The notes under the pieces were generated by a model. That model saw only the letters and a list, made by a program, of their open reading frames with translations, did not search any database and was not told where the DNA came from. The position numbers were made by a program, and so were the translations under genes. From JADZEM01 sp046328125 (GTDB lineage: Bacteria; Chloroflexota; UBA6077; JACCZL01), in NCBI GenBank assembly GCA_046328125.1, contig JAXLXF010000012.1, positions 116,178-180,177 on the forward strand: a stretch of DNA of 64,000 bases, given 5' to 3'. Below, one piece after another: positions 9,069-17,590 of the stretch. The number at the start of each line of letters is the position of its first letter. Position 1 is the stretch's first letter.

Positions 9069-9879
9069 CCACGACTTCCACCTCGGGCTGGGCGTGCAGA
9101 CGCCACGCCCGGACGTGGCCGTCACCGTGGTCAGGCCGGCCCCGTTCGCGGTGCCCCAGGTGTCGGACGAGCCGGCCGGCACCTTCCGCCCGATGGTGTT
9201 CAAGCCGTTCGACGGCAACGGCCAGATCGTCTCCAGGCCGGATCCGGCGCCCGAGCCGGTGCCCGAGCCCACCCCGACCCTAGCCGACCTGTCGGTCGAG
9301 CTGCTGGAGCACGTCGAGGTGGTGGAGGCCGAGGAGCCCCTGCCGCCGCCCCCGCCCCCGAGCTTCGAGGCGCTCAAGGCCGAGGCGTGGGAAGAGGGAT
9401 ACCAGCAGGGCTTCGGCGAGGGCATGCGCGCCGCCGTCCAGGAGCAGCAGGCGATCACCACCCGCCTGGGCGCCCTCCTCCACGACGTGGCCGCCGACAA
9501 CGAGGGGTTCCTGCGCGGGCTGGAGAGCCAGGTTGTGGATCTGGCCCTGGCTATCGCCGAGAAGGTGGTCTCCCGCGAGGTCACGCTCGACAAGCAGATC
9601 GTGCTGGACGTGGTCCGCTCGGCGCTCTCCGAGGTCCACGACGCGACCGATCTCCGCATCCGCTGCCACCCGGACGACGTGGCGATCCTGGAGCCGCGCT
9701 GGGCCGGGATGCTGCCGCGCAGCGTCGCCGAGCGCAGCGAGCTGGTGCCGGACGACCTTGTCGAGCGCGGCGGCGTCGTCGTCGAGACGCGGATCGGCTA
9801 CATCGACAGCCAGTTGAAGACCAGGCTGAATCAAGTCGCCAGCGCGTTCCAGGGCGTCCTGGACGGGGAGCCTCGATGA
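9055..9879 (+). CDS. fliH: Flagellar assembly protein FliH
   Basis: 274-aa regulator/stator of the FliI export ATPase. The N-terminal 105 residues are low in complexity and rich in Pro/Glu/Val, including a run of seven prolines. The conserved C-terminal part has EAWEEGYQQGFGEGMRAAVQ (the GxxxG-type helix of FliH/SctL) and then VVDLALAIAEKVVSREV and VRSALSEVHDATDLRIRCHPDD. The gene starts inside fliG and its stop overlaps the fliI start (ATGA), a sign of tight translational coupling of the export complex. Confidence 0.95.
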   Translation: MSLSSHDFHLGLGVQTPRPDVAVTVVRPAPFAVPQVSDEPAGTFRPMVFKPFDGNGQIVSRPDPAPEPVPEPTPTLADLSVELLEHVEVVEAEEPLPPPPPPSFEALKAEAWEEGYQQGFGEGMRAAVQEQQAITTRLGALLHDVAADNEGFLRGLESQVVDLALAIAEKVVSREVTLDKQIVLDVVRSALSEVHDATDLRIRCHPDDVAILEPRWAGMLPRSVAERSELVPDDLVERGGVVVETRIGYIDSQLKTRLNQVASAFQGVLDGEPR

Positions 9880-11270
9880 TGGTCATGACCCCGACCCTCA
9901 GCTTCGACCGGTACTTCCGGGCGCTCCAGGAGCGGCCGATCTCGCGGTTTCAGGGGCGGGTCGCTCAGGTGATCGGCCTGTCCATCGAGGTCGAGGGGCT
10001 GCGGCTGGCTGTCGGCGACGTCTGCACGATCCTGCCGGACGTGGCCGGCCGCAAGACGATCCACGGCTCCGAGGTCCTGCTCTCCGACCGCCGGGCCGGC
10101 GGCATCAGCGCCGAGGTGGTCGGGTTCCGCGAGGGTCGCCTGATCGTGATGCCGTTCTCGGACACCCACGGGGTGATGCCGGGCAGCGCGGTCTTCCCCC
10201 GTGGCCGGGCGTTCAACGTGCCGGTCGGGCCGTCCCTGCTGGGGCGGGTGATCGACGGCCTGGCCCAGCCGATCGACGGCAAGGGTCCGCTCGGGACCGT
10301 CGAGCGGTGGCCGGTCACGAACCAGCCGCCGGACCCGCTCTCGCGCCAGCCGATCCGCGAGGCGCTCAGCACGGGAGTACGCGCCATCGACGCCACCCTC
10401 ACCTGTGGCAAGGGCCAGAGAATCGGCATCTTCGCCGGCAGCGGCGTCGGCAAGAGCACCGCGCTCGGCATGATCGCCCGCAACGCCCACACCCACGTCA
10501 ACGTGATCGCCCTGATCGGCGAGCGCGGTCGTGAGGTCCAGGAGTTCATGGAGCGTGACCTCGGGCCGGAAGGGCTGGCGCGCTCGGTGGTGGTGGTCGC
10601 GACGTCCGACCAGCCGGCCCTCCAGCGGATCAAGGCGGCCTGGGTCGCCACCGCCATCGCGGAGTACTTCCGCGAGCAGGGTCTGGACGTCACCCTGATG
10701 ATGGACTCGGTCACGCGATGGGCGATGGCCCAGCGTGAGATCGGGCTGACCGTCGGCGAGCCGCCGGTCGTCAAAGGGTACCCGCCGAGCGTCTTCGCGC
10801 TGATGCCGAAGCTGATGGAGAAGTCGGGCACCTCGCACCGAGGCACCGTGACGGCGTTCTACACCGTGCTGGTGGACGGCGACGACGTGAACGAGCCGAT
10901 CGCCGACACCGCGCGAGGCATCCTGGACGGTCACATCTGGCTCTCGCGCAAGCTGGCGAACCAGAACCATTATCCCGCCATCGACGTGCTCGGCAGCATC
11001 AGCCGCCTGATGTCGACGCTGGCATCCCCCGAGCACCAGGCCGCCGCCAGCGAGCTGAGAGACGTCCTGGCGACGTACCGCGCCTCCGAGGATCTCATCA
11101 GCATCGGCGCGTACCAGCCGGGCGCCAACCCGAATCTCGACCGGGCCGTCGCGATGATGCCGTACGTCAAGGCGTTCCTCTGCCAGTCCGCTAACGAGGC
11201 GACCACCCTCGACGACGCCCTGCAAGGCTTGCTGATGATGTTCGGTCAGCAGCAGGCGACGGCGGCCTGA
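9876..11270 (+). CDS. fliI: Flagellum-specific ATP synthase FliI (export ATPase)
   Basis: 464-aa ATPase homologous to F1-beta that energises flagellar type III export. The Walker A is GIFAGSGVGKSTAL near residue 190, followed by ALIGERGREVQEF, the Walker B strand VTLMMDSVTRWAMAQREIGL and the GEPPVVKGYPPSVFALMPKL switch segment, all with normal spacing. The ATG at 9876 overlaps the fliH stop by four bases; a longer open frame upstream lies wholly inside fliH and is rejected as a start. Normal length. Confidence 0.98.
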   Translation: MMVMTPTLSFDRYFRALQERPISRFQGRVAQVIGLSIEVEGLRLAVGDVCTILPDVAGRKTIHGSEVLLSDRRAGGISAEVVGFREGRLIVMPFSDTHGVMPGSAVFPRGRAFNVPVGPSLLGRVIDGLAQPIDGKGPLGTVERWPVTNQPPDPLSRQPIREALSTGVRAIDATLTCGKGQRIGIFAGSGVGKSTALGMIARNAHTHVNVIALIGERGREVQEFMERDLGPEGLARSVVVVATSDQPALQRIKAAWVATAIAEYFREQGLDVTLMMDSVTRWAMAQREIGLTVGEPPVVKGYPPSVFALMPKLMEKSGTSHRGTVTAFYTVLVDGDDVNEPIADTARGILDGHIWLSRKLANQNHYPAIDVLGSISRLMSTLASPEHQAAASELRDVLATYRASEDLISIGAYQPGANPNLDRAVAMMPYVKAFLCQSANEATTLDDALQGLLMMFGQQQATAA

Positions 11271-11334
11271 CGGAAATGATCGTCACCGCGAGCCGGATCT
11301 CCGGCACGGTACCGACGGCAGGTTGGGCCAACTG

Positions 11335-11793
11335 ATGGCCGGGTTCCACTTCCGCCTCCAGCACGTCCTGGACTACCGCTCCGGGCTGGCCGACCGTGCC
11401 CGCCAGGAGCTCGGGGCGCTCCAGGCGCACCTCCACGAGGCGCAGGCGGAGCTGGCCGCGCTCCAGGCCAGCGAGAAGCGGGCGCTCCAGCAGCTCGGCG
11501 AGGCCCAGCAGACGGTCCCGCTCGACCTGCACGCCATCGCGCACCTGCTGGAGTGCGGCCAGTTGCTGGCCCGGCGGATCGTCGCCCAGCGCCAGGTCAT
11601 CGTCGAGCGCCAGCAGGCCGTGGACGCCCAGCAGCAGGTCGTGGTCGGGCTGGCGAAGGAAGCGAAGGCCCTGGAGAAGCTGCGCGAGCGGCAGAGCGAA
11701 GAGTACGAGCAGGAAGAGCTCCGACGTGAGCAGGCCGAGACGAGTGAGATCGCCTCGACCCGCCACCAGCGGTCACAGGTGACGGCATCATGA
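11335..11793 (+). CDS. fliJ: Flagellar export chaperone FliJ
   Basis: 152-aa almost entirely alpha-helical coiled-coil protein (Gln/Glu/Ala/Leu-rich) in the fliJ position directly after fliI. The N-terminus MAGFHFRLQHVLDYRSGLADRARQ matches the FliJ pattern (F-x-F-x-L-x-x-V-L-x-x-R). FliJ links the FliHI ATPase to FlhA. I use the ATG at 11335; a TTG 12 bases upstream is possible. A 64-base gap separates it from fliI. Sequence similarity is weak outside the N-terminus, as usual for this family. Confidence 0.88.
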   Translation: MAGFHFRLQHVLDYRSGLADRARQELGALQAHLHEAQAELAALQASEKRALQQLGEAQQTVPLDLHAIAHLLECGQLLARRIVAQRQVIVERQQAVDAQQQVVVGLAKEAKALEKLRERQSEEYEQEELRREQAETSEIASTRHQRSQVTAS

Positions 11794-12647
11794 GCGTCCC
11801 GACCGGCGCCCCGATGATCCCGCTGCGGACGACCACCACGAGCGCCCCGAGCGCTCGCCCGTCTGGCAGCACGGCCCGCCCCGCGCAGGGCAATGCGTTC
11901 GCGCAGGCGCTGGCCCAGGCGCAGACCCAGAACCAGCTGTTCCGCAACCAGTTGATGATGAGTCAGCTCGGGCTGGCGAACGGCGACCCCACGGCAACCG
12001 GCATGAGCCTGCCAGAAGCGTCCCCGTCCGGCCTGCCGCCGGAGCTGGAGGGGCTGAGCGGGCTCCAGCGGATGCCAGGCGCGCCGGGCCTCCAGGCGCT
12101 GGCTGCGCTGCGAAACCTTGCCAGCCGGACCTCACCGAACGGCGCTCAGCCCGTGGTCCCGATGTCAGGTCAGGCGACCGTCCCGGCTGCTGCCGCCACC
12201 GCCACGCCGATCCTGCAGGTGCCGGGCGGCTTCAGCCAGATCGTCTCCCAGGCCGCGCAGAAGTACGGCGTCGAGCCGGCCCTGGTCGCCGCCGTGATCG
12301 AGACCGAATCGAAGTTCAACCCTGACGCTGTCTCGCGAGCGGGCGCTCAGGGCCTGATGCAGTTGATGCCCGGCACGGCGCGCGGGCTCGGCGTCACGGA
12401 CGCCACGGACCCGCTCCAGAACGTGCTGGGCGGCGCCAAGCTGCTCGGCCAGCTGCTCGCGAAGTACGGCGGGAATCTGGAAAAGGCCATCGCGGCGTAC
12501 AACGCCGGCAGCGGCGCGGTGGACAAGTACGGCGGCATCCCCCCGTACGGCGAGACGCGCAAGTACGTGCCGCTGGTGCTGGCGGCGCTCGACCGGTTCC
12601 GAGCTCAGGCCCCCGGCAACGCGGGCACGCCAGCGGGCGGGAGGTAA
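11790..12647 (+). CDS. Lytic transglycosylase (SLT domain) in the flagellar operon
   Basis: 285-aa protein with a Gln/Ala/Pro-rich N-terminus (1-140) and a C-terminal Slt70-like domain. Motifs: VAAVIETESKFNPDAVS with the catalytic Glu at about residue 173, GLMQLMP (188-194) and AYNAG (236-240). It should cleave the glycan strand of peptidoglycan with 1,6-anhydro product formation, opening the wall for the rod, the job done by FlgJ in Proteobacteria. No signal peptide is seen, so export through the flagellar apparatus itself is likely (inference). The ATG overlaps the fliJ stop by four bases. Confidence 0.93.
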   Translation: MSVPTGAPMIPLRTTTTSAPSARPSGSTARPAQGNAFAQALAQAQTQNQLFRNQLMMSQLGLANGDPTATGMSLPEASPSGLPPELEGLSGLQRMPGAPGLQALAALRNLASRTSPNGAQPVVPMSGQATVPAAAATATPILQVPGGFSQIVSQAAQKYGVEPALVAAVIETESKFNPDAVSRAGAQGLMQLMPGTARGLGVTDATDPLQNVLGGAKLLGQLLAKYGGNLEKAIAAYNAGSGAVDKYGGIPPYGETRKYVPLVLAALDRFRAQAPGNAGTPAGGR

Positions 12648-12650
12648 GCC

Positions 12651-13064
12651 GTGCAGATCAACGACACCAAGAACGACCGCGTGATCCAGGCCGCCCTCCA
12701 GGGGTTGACCGCTCGCCAGCGGGCCATCGCCGACAACGTCGCCAACGTGGACACTCCCCAGTTCAAGGCGACTCACGTCAGCTTCGAGAAATCGCTCCAG
12801 CAGGCGCTCGGCGCGGACGACCAGCCGCTACGAATGATGAAGGTCCAGAACGGCGTGGCCGGCCCGGACGACGCATCGGCGGACCTGAAGCCGACCGTCA
12901 CGCTGGACAGCTCGACCGGGCGGCGCAACGACGGCAACAACGTGGACATCGACGGCGAGATGCTGGAGCTGTCGGACACGAACATCCGCTTCAACTCGCT
13001 GATCCAGGTCATGAATTCGAAGATGCAGATCCTGCGCTACGCCATCAACGACGGCAAGCGGTGA
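12651..13064 (+). CDS. flgB: Flagellar basal-body rod protein FlgB
   Basis: 137-aa proximal rod protein. The N-terminus has LQGLTARQRAIADNVANVDTPQFKATHVSFE, the rod signature, and the C-terminus IDGEMLELSDTNIRFNSLIQ and the helix MNSKMQILRYAINDGKR are diagnostic of FlgB. It starts with GTG at 12651, three bases after the transglycosylase stop. In most genomes flgB directly precedes flgC; here it lies about 7 kb downstream of flgC, between the wall hydrolase and the cysteine peptidase. Confidence 0.95.
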   Translation: MQINDTKNDRVIQAALQGLTARQRAIADNVANVDTPQFKATHVSFEKSLQQALGADDQPLRMMKVQNGVAGPDDASADLKPTVTLDSSTGRRNDGNNVDIDGEMLELSDTNIRFNSLIQVMNSKMQILRYAINDGKR

Positions 13065-13240
13065 TTCACCGGTACTTCTGGATGCCAGTATCGGTCCGTT
13101 TGACCCATATCGCGATGGCCGTCCCCTGCCGTTGACTGGGTGACGGATCTCCGTCTCGCAACGCAACGCTACCTCTGCTATGTCTCAGCGCCGCGACGGC
13201 CACGGGCCGCGCGCGGAGTGATGTGTCGAAAGGACTCCCG

Positions 13241-14185
13241 ATGAGCTCGACGGTGGCGCCGCCGACCCCGACGGTCACGCAGCTCTCCGCCACACCTCCG
13301 AAGCCGAGCCCGTCTCGGACGGCATACCGCACCGCGCCCGACACCACCTTCCAGGGCGCGCTACAGGCCGCCGCCGCCGAAGCGATGGTCTTCAACGAGT
13401 ACTCCAATCCGTCCGCTGCCCGCATCGCCGCCCCGCCCGAGAGCCAGCCGGACGGCCAGGATGGCCCGGCGCCGGTCGCCGAGGCGCCGGCCCCCACCGC
13501 GCCAGGTCCCGCCACCGTCGATGCCGGCCTCTGGCGCAGCCTGTCGCTCCCGTTCACCCTCAAGCCTGGCACCGGGGCGCCCATCAACGGCGCCACGCCG
13601 ATGTCTGGCGCCGGTCGGGTTGACGCCGTCGATCCGGCCGCCGCGCGGGCGCAGGGCCAGGCGTTCCTCAACTCGATCAAGGGGTTCGACCAGACCAGCG
13701 CGAGCGAGTACGACAGCGCGGCTCAGGCACGGGCCTGGGGCTACTCCACCTGCTCCGCCGCCTCGCTGACGGCGGTGCTGCGAGCGGCGGGCCAGGACGT
13801 CAAGATCGCCGACGTGATGAAGGCGATGCCCGGCGGCATGACGATCAAGCTCGGGCTGGTCTCGCGGCCCGCCCTGGTGAACGCGGCGAAGCAGTTCGGC
13901 GCGGACGCCTCTGACGACGTTACCAGCTACGAGGCGCTCAAGCAGGCCACCGACAACGGCCAGCCAGTCCTGATCGACATCCGCAACGGCAAGTTCCCCG
14001 AGGGCCATTGGATCGTCGTGACCGGCGTGGACGAGAACGGCATCCGCTGCGCCGACAGCTCTCGCTACAACCTGACCTCGATCTCGCGCGGCGAGCTCCA
14101 GCGCTCCTGGAGCAGCCGAGGTATCCGTCTCCAGGGTCTCACGCCGGTGGCCGCGCCGGCGCGCAAGAACGTCCAGGCTGCCTGA
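13241..14185 (+). CDS. Papain-fold (C39-like) cysteine peptidase in the flagellar operon
   Basis: 314-aa protein with a Pro/Ala-rich, probably disordered N-terminal half (1-150) and a C-terminal peptidase C39-like domain. Catalytic candidates: Cys171 in WGYSTCSAASLTAVLRAAG, His256 in GHWIVVTGVDENG and Asp272 in CADSS. Such domains cleave Gly-Gly-type leaders or peptide cross-links. No secretion signal is present; its place between flgB and fliK suggests either a wall peptidase for flagellar assembly or processing of an exported component. The Pro/Ala-rich N-terminus resembles those of the adjacent FliK and transglycosylase, so it may be a flagellar type III substrate (inference). ATG at 13241 has GAAAGGA upstream; a GTG at 13223 is less likely. 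The 176-bp gap before it (13065-13240) shows no clear promoter. Confidence 0.8.
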   Translation: MSSTVAPPTPTVTQLSATPPKPSPSRTAYRTAPDTTFQGALQAAAAEAMVFNEYSNPSAARIAAPPESQPDGQDGPAPVAEAPAPTAPGPATVDAGLWRSLSLPFTLKPGTGAPINGATPMSGAGRVDAVDPAAARAQGQAFLNSIKGFDQTSASEYDSAAQARAWGYSTCSAASLTAVLRAAGQDVKIADVMKAMPGGMTIKLGLVSRPALVNAAKQFGADASDDVTSYEALKQATDNGQPVLIDIRNGKFPEGHWIVVTGVDENGIRCADSSRYNLTSISRGELQRSWSSRGIRLQGLTPVAAPARKNVQAA

Positions 14186-14203
14186 CGGAAGGACGTGCAC
14201 AGC

Positions 14204-15970
14204 ATGCAGACGATCCCAACCCCCATCCCCGTCGCCGCACCGACCGCGCGGTCGTCCCAGAACATCGACGTCCGGCCCGCTGCCGACCCGTCGAACGGTC
14301 GAGCGTTCCGAGCAGCCCTGAATGCGGCTCGCAATCGCAACGACGATGCCGCCGACGACCGAAGCTCCGGGCGCTCGACCAGCCGCTCGGATGGGTCCGC
14401 CCGACCGGACGGCTCGGCCCACGCCGACGGTACTGCCCCTCGCCAGACCACCACGCGACCGGACGGCTCCAGCCGACCGGACGATGCGTCCCGTCCCGAC
14501 GACGCCCAGTCCGACGCCGACAGCTCGGCAACGGACACCGGAGCGACCCCACACGAGCTGGCCGCGCTGTTGGCCTGGCTCGCGCCGAAGACCACCACCG
14601 ACGTGCCGGCTACTCCACTGCTCGCGCTGGTCGGCGGCAACGGCCAGCAGGTCACAGCCACCCCTAGCGGCCCCAGCAGCCCGACCACCGACGACCTGCT
14701 GGCTGCCGTCACCACGATGCCACAGCTGACCGTCTCGCAGCCGAGCGCGACCGACGAGACTGCCGGGACCATCCCGCTATCAGTTGCGCTCGTCGCGGAC
14801 GACGGCACCGGCGCGATCCCGCTGCCGACCCTGGCCGGCACGGCCACGCCAACCGCGACAGCCGCCTCAGCGGCAGCAGTGGCAGCAGTGGCAGCAGCGG
14901 CAGCCGAGCAGGCGCGCCTCGCGCTGCAAGCCGCCAACGCCGCGCTTGCCGCCGCCACCGGCCGGCCCGTGGACGCCGACCCGACCACCACGCTGCCGAC
15001 CTCGCCGACCGGGACCGCCCCGGAGACCACGGCCCCGGCCGTCCAGCCGAGCGCGCCCCCTCCGACTGCCACCGCGACCCTGGCCTCGGCCGCCACGCCG
15101 ACGACCTGGGCCGATCTCGCCGCCACCTTTGGCACGCAGATCACCGCCAACACCACGCCGATGGCCGCCCGCGTGACCTCGGGTCAGACCGGGCCGGCGC
15201 CCGCCGCGACAGATGCGCCAGCGCAGCCCACCGGTTCGACGGCACAGGCCGCTGGCGCGACGAGTACAGCCTCGCTCCAGCTCCCCGGCCAGGCCGTTGC
15301 CGCCACGGGCAACGCTAGCGCCACCGGAACCGCCACGCTGGCTGAGGCGCTCCAGGGCCGCCCGACCGGCGAGACGGCGCCGCGGCCTGCCCAGGGCGCT
15401 ACGAGCCCGATCCAGGGATTCAACGCCTTCCTCGGGCTGCAAGGCGGAGCCGGCCTCGGGCAGGCTCAGGCAGCGACCTCCATCTCCAGCACCGCCGTTA
15501 CCGCGCCACCGCTCGCCACCCAGATCGCCGACGGCGCCGTCGCCGCCTCTCGCAACCTCGGGCAGAGCGTGCAGATGGTGCTCCAGCCGGAGGGCCTCGG
15601 GACCGTCTCGCTCAAAGTCACGCTGGAGCACGGCAACCTGGGCGTCCACATCTCGGTGGACAACGCGCAGGCGCGCGAGATGCTCCAGGCCAGCTTCTCC
15701 CAGCTCCAGCAGGCGCTCGACCAGCGCGGCCTGAGCGTCCACTCGATGCAGCTCGATCTCTCGGGCGGGCGGGGCAACGGCGAGGCGTTCCAGCAGTTCC
15801 AACAGTTCAACGGCCAGCAGTTCAGCGGCCAGCAGTCCCAGGGCCAGCAATCTCGCGGCGGCGGCAGCCGCGCGAGCGGGCGCGAGAGCGCGTCCGTGCT
15901 GGCGATCGACGAGAGCACACGCGTGCAGCCCGGCGCCGCCAACAACGGCCGGGTCGACTACCGGATCTGA
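14204..15970 (+). CDS. fliK: Flagellar hook-length control protein FliK
   Basis: 588-aa exported ruler protein. The first 440 residues are low complexity (Thr/Ala/Pro/Asp-rich), as expected for the extended ruler part. The conserved C-terminal Flg_hook domain is near 450-545: LGQSVQMVLQPEGLGTVSLK, then LEHGNLGVHISVDNAQAREM, LQQALDQRGLSVHSMQLDLS. The C-terminus ends in a Gln/Phe/Ser/Gly-rich tail (QQFQQFNGQQFSGQQ). FliK measures hook length and switches export from hook to filament substrates. The ATG at 14204 is spaced better from the GGAAGGA site than the GTG at 14195. Confidence 0.92.
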   Translation: MQTIPTPIPVAAPTARSSQNIDVRPAADPSNGRAFRAALNAARNRNDDAADDRSSGRSTSRSDGSARPDGSAHADGTAPRQTTTRPDGSSRPDDASRPDDAQSDADSSATDTGATPHELAALLAWLAPKTTTDVPATPLLALVGGNGQQVTATPSGPSSPTTDDLLAAVTTMPQLTVSQPSATDETAGTIPLSVALVADDGTGAIPLPTLAGTATPTATAASAAAVAAVAAAAAEQARLALQAANAALAAATGRPVDADPTTTLPTSPTGTAPETTAPAVQPSAPPPTATATLASAATPTTWADLAATFGTQITANTTPMAARVTSGQTGPAPAATDAPAQPTGSTAQAAGATSTASLQLPGQAVAATGNASATGTATLAEALQGRPTGETAPRPAQGATSPIQGFNAFLGLQGGAGLGQAQAATSISSTAVTAPPLATQIADGAVAASRNLGQSVQMVLQPEGLGTVSLKVTLEHGNLGVHISVDNAQAREMLQASFSQLQQALDQRGLSVHSMQLDLSGGRGNGEAFQQFQQFNGQQFSGQQSQGQQSRGGGSRASGRESASVLAIDESTRVQPGAANNGRVDYRI

Positions 15971-16009
15971 GCGTCCGATGCAGACGATGATTCACGAGGA
16001 GGGTTGGCG

Positions 16010-16444
16010 ATGACGGTCCCTGTCACGGCCAGGACGGCAACGTCGAACGCAGCCACTGCTACGAGCAGCACCAGCGGATCGACAGGCTCGACCGTCGGGG
16101 CGGCAGCTGGGATGGGCAAAGACGACTTCATGAAGCTGCTGGTGGCCCAGCTCCAGAATCAGGACCCGATGAAGCCGATGGACGACAAGGAGTTCATCAC
16201 CCAGCTGGCGCAGTTCAGCTCGCTGGAGGCGATGGACAAGATGACCGCCCAGATGGAGGAGCTGACTGGCTCCCAGATGCTCGTGCAGGCGGCGACCATG
16301 ATCGGCAAGACCGTCACGGCGAAGCTCGAGAGCGGCGAGACCGTGACCGGCACGATCAGCCAGGTCAAGATGGTGGACGGCAAGCCAGTTGCCGTCGTCA
16401 ACGGCAGAGACATCGACACGTCGCTCATCACCCAGATCGGCTAA
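16010..16444 (+). CDS. flgD: Flagellar hook assembly (capping) protein FlgD
   Basis: 144-aa hook scaffolding protein. Conserved N-terminal FlgD core: GKDDFMKLLVAQLQNQDPMK (residues about 40-60), then DDKEFITQLAQFSSLEAMDKM. The C-terminal part is short (VTAKLESGETVTGTISQVKMVDGKPVAVVNGRDI) and lacks the FlgD Ig/Tudor insertion of enterobacteria, giving the short Bacillus-type form. GAGGAGGG lies just before the ATG at 16010. It sits between fliK and the hook gene as in Bacillus. Confidence 0.95.
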   Translation: MTVPVTARTATSNAATATSSTSGSTGSTVGAAAGMGKDDFMKLLVAQLQNQDPMKPMDDKEFITQLAQFSSLEAMDKMTAQMEELTGSQMLVQAATMIGKTVTAKLESGETVTGTISQVKMVDGKPVAVVNGRDIDTSLITQIG

Positions 16445-16458
16445 GGAGACCCACTCCC

Positions 16459-17238
16459 ATGATGCGTTCACTCTTCTCGGCCATCTCGGGCCTCAAGGGC
16501 CATCAGACGATGATGGACGTGGTCGGCAACAACATCTCCAACGTGAACACGACGGCCTTCAAGAGCTCGCGGATCACGTTCCAGGACATCATCAGCCAGA
16601 CGCTGCGCGGCGCGCAGGGGCCGAGTGCCTCGCTGGGTGGTCTCAACCCGATGCAGATCGGCCTCGGCATGCAGACCGGCTCGGTGGACGCCATCATGAC
16701 CCAGGGCAACCTCCAGTCGACCGGCAAGACGACGGACATCGCGGTCCAGGGCGACGGCTTCTTCCAGGTCTCAGACGGCACGAACACGTTCTACACCCGA
16801 GACGGCAACTTCGCCGTGGACAACACCGGCAAGCTGGTTCAGGCGGCGACGGGCATGGCGCTGGTGCCGGCCGTGACGATCCCGGCTGGCGCGACCAACC
16901 TGAGCATCGCCTCGACGGGGCAGGTCTCCTGGACGGTCGGCTCGACGGTGACGACCGGCCCGGTCATCACGCTGGCCGGCTTCACGAACCCGGCTGGGCT
17001 GACCCGCATGGGGAACAACCTGTTCGCGGTCAGCAACAACTCCGGCCCGGCCACGGTCGGGACGCCCGGCTCCAACGGCCTTGGCTCGATCCAGTCCGGC
17101 TTCCTGGAGATGTCGAACGTGGACCTGGCGGCCCAGTTCACGAACATGATCATTGCCCAGCGCGGCTTCCAGGCGAACTCGCGCGTCATCACCGCCTCTG
17201 ACGAGATCCTCCAGGACCTGGTGAACATTAAGCGGTAG
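16459..17238 (+). CDS. flgE: Flagellar hook protein FlgE (short, Bacillus-type; FlgG-like)
   Basis: 259-aa hook/rod-type protein. It has the rod N-terminus (MMRSLFSAISGLKGHQTMMD, then VVGNNISNVNTTAFKSSR), the middle signature GKTTDIAVQGDGFFQV and the C-terminal coiled-coil segment LEMSNVDLAAQFTNMIIAQR and GFQANSRVITASDEILQDLV. The size is that of Bacillus hook protein (about 264 aa) rather than enteric FlgE, and the position after fliK-flgD supports hook rather than distal rod; FlgG remains an alternative. It is the last gene of the operon and is followed by a strong hairpin. Confidence 0.88.
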   Translation: MMRSLFSAISGLKGHQTMMDVVGNNISNVNTTAFKSSRITFQDIISQTLRGAQGPSASLGGLNPMQIGLGMQTGSVDAIMTQGNLQSTGKTTDIAVQGDGFFQVSDGTNTFYTRDGNFAVDNTGKLVQAATGMALVPAVTIPAGATNLSIASTGQVSWTVGSTVTTGPVITLAGFTNPAGLTRMGNNLFAVSNNSGPATVGTPGSNGLGSIQSGFLEMSNVDLAAQFTNMIIAQRGFQANSRVITASDEILQDLVNIKR

Positions 17239-17251
17239 CAGACGAGCAGGC

Positions 17252-17289
17252 AGAGGGGGCGGCCCGGCGAGCACCGGGCCGCCCCCTCT
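17252..17289 (+). terminator. Strong hairpin after flgE
   Basis: Perfect 16-bp stem AGAGGGGGCGGCCCGG / CCGGGCCGCCCCCTCT with a 6-base loop, 13 bases after the flgE stop. There is no clean T-run, only CTCGTTCC, so termination may be weak or Rho-assisted. Much of this hairpin and its 3' flank recurs at 18469-18551. Confidence 0.75.
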
Positions 17290-17336
17290 CTCGTTCCGGC
17301 GTCTCCAGAAAGACGTCGGTACGGTACGCTCTCCTG
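17256..17336. repeat. Diverged duplicated segment, copy 1 (copy 2 at 18469-18551)
   Basis: The GC-rich hairpin core, the string CCCCCTCTCTCG and the 20-mer CGGTACGGTACGCTCTCCTG (17317-17336) recur in the same order and spacing at 18469-18551. The middle part differs. The segment looks like an old duplication flanking the toxin-antitoxin remnant. Confidence 0.7.
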
Positions 17337-17422
17337 CACTGTCGAGCGAGCAGGTACACGGGCGCGGAGCTGGACGATGGCAACCACTTTCGCGCGACAG
17401 CTCTGGGCGACGAGCCGATCTC

Positions 17423-17590
17423 ATGTCGGTGCCGTGGGAGCGGCTGGAAACCGAAGAGCGCGGCCAGCTCGACGTGCAGATCGTGAGGAGCCGTGGGACG
17501 TTCGCCCGGCGGCGGCTGCTCGTGGTGGAGTTTCCTGTCGAGCTGGAGGCGCGGCTATTGGCGGCGGTCAGGAACCTGGCGACGACATGA
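17423..17590 (+). CDS. Small hypothetical protein (55 aa)
   Basis: Open frame with ATG at 17423 encoding MSVPWERLETEERGQLDVQI and continuing to LVVEFPVELEARLLAAVRNLATT. It has mixed charge, one likely helix at the C-terminus and no recognised family. It lies about 180 bases after flgE on the same strand but beyond the terminator hairpin, and its last 36 bases run antisense to the end of the broken toxin gene. It could be a real small gene or chance; no homologue is recognised. Confidence 0.3.
   Translation: MSVPWERLETEERGQLDVQIVRSRGTFARRRLLVVEFPVELEARLLAAVRNLATT

Noticed and set aside
9387..9875. Longer FliI with an extra 163 residues
   Set aside because: This part lies in another frame of fliH; FliI homology starts at 9876.
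13065..13240. Cyclic di-GMP riboswitch in the flagellar operon
   Set aside because: The spacer lacks the conserved GEMM segments.
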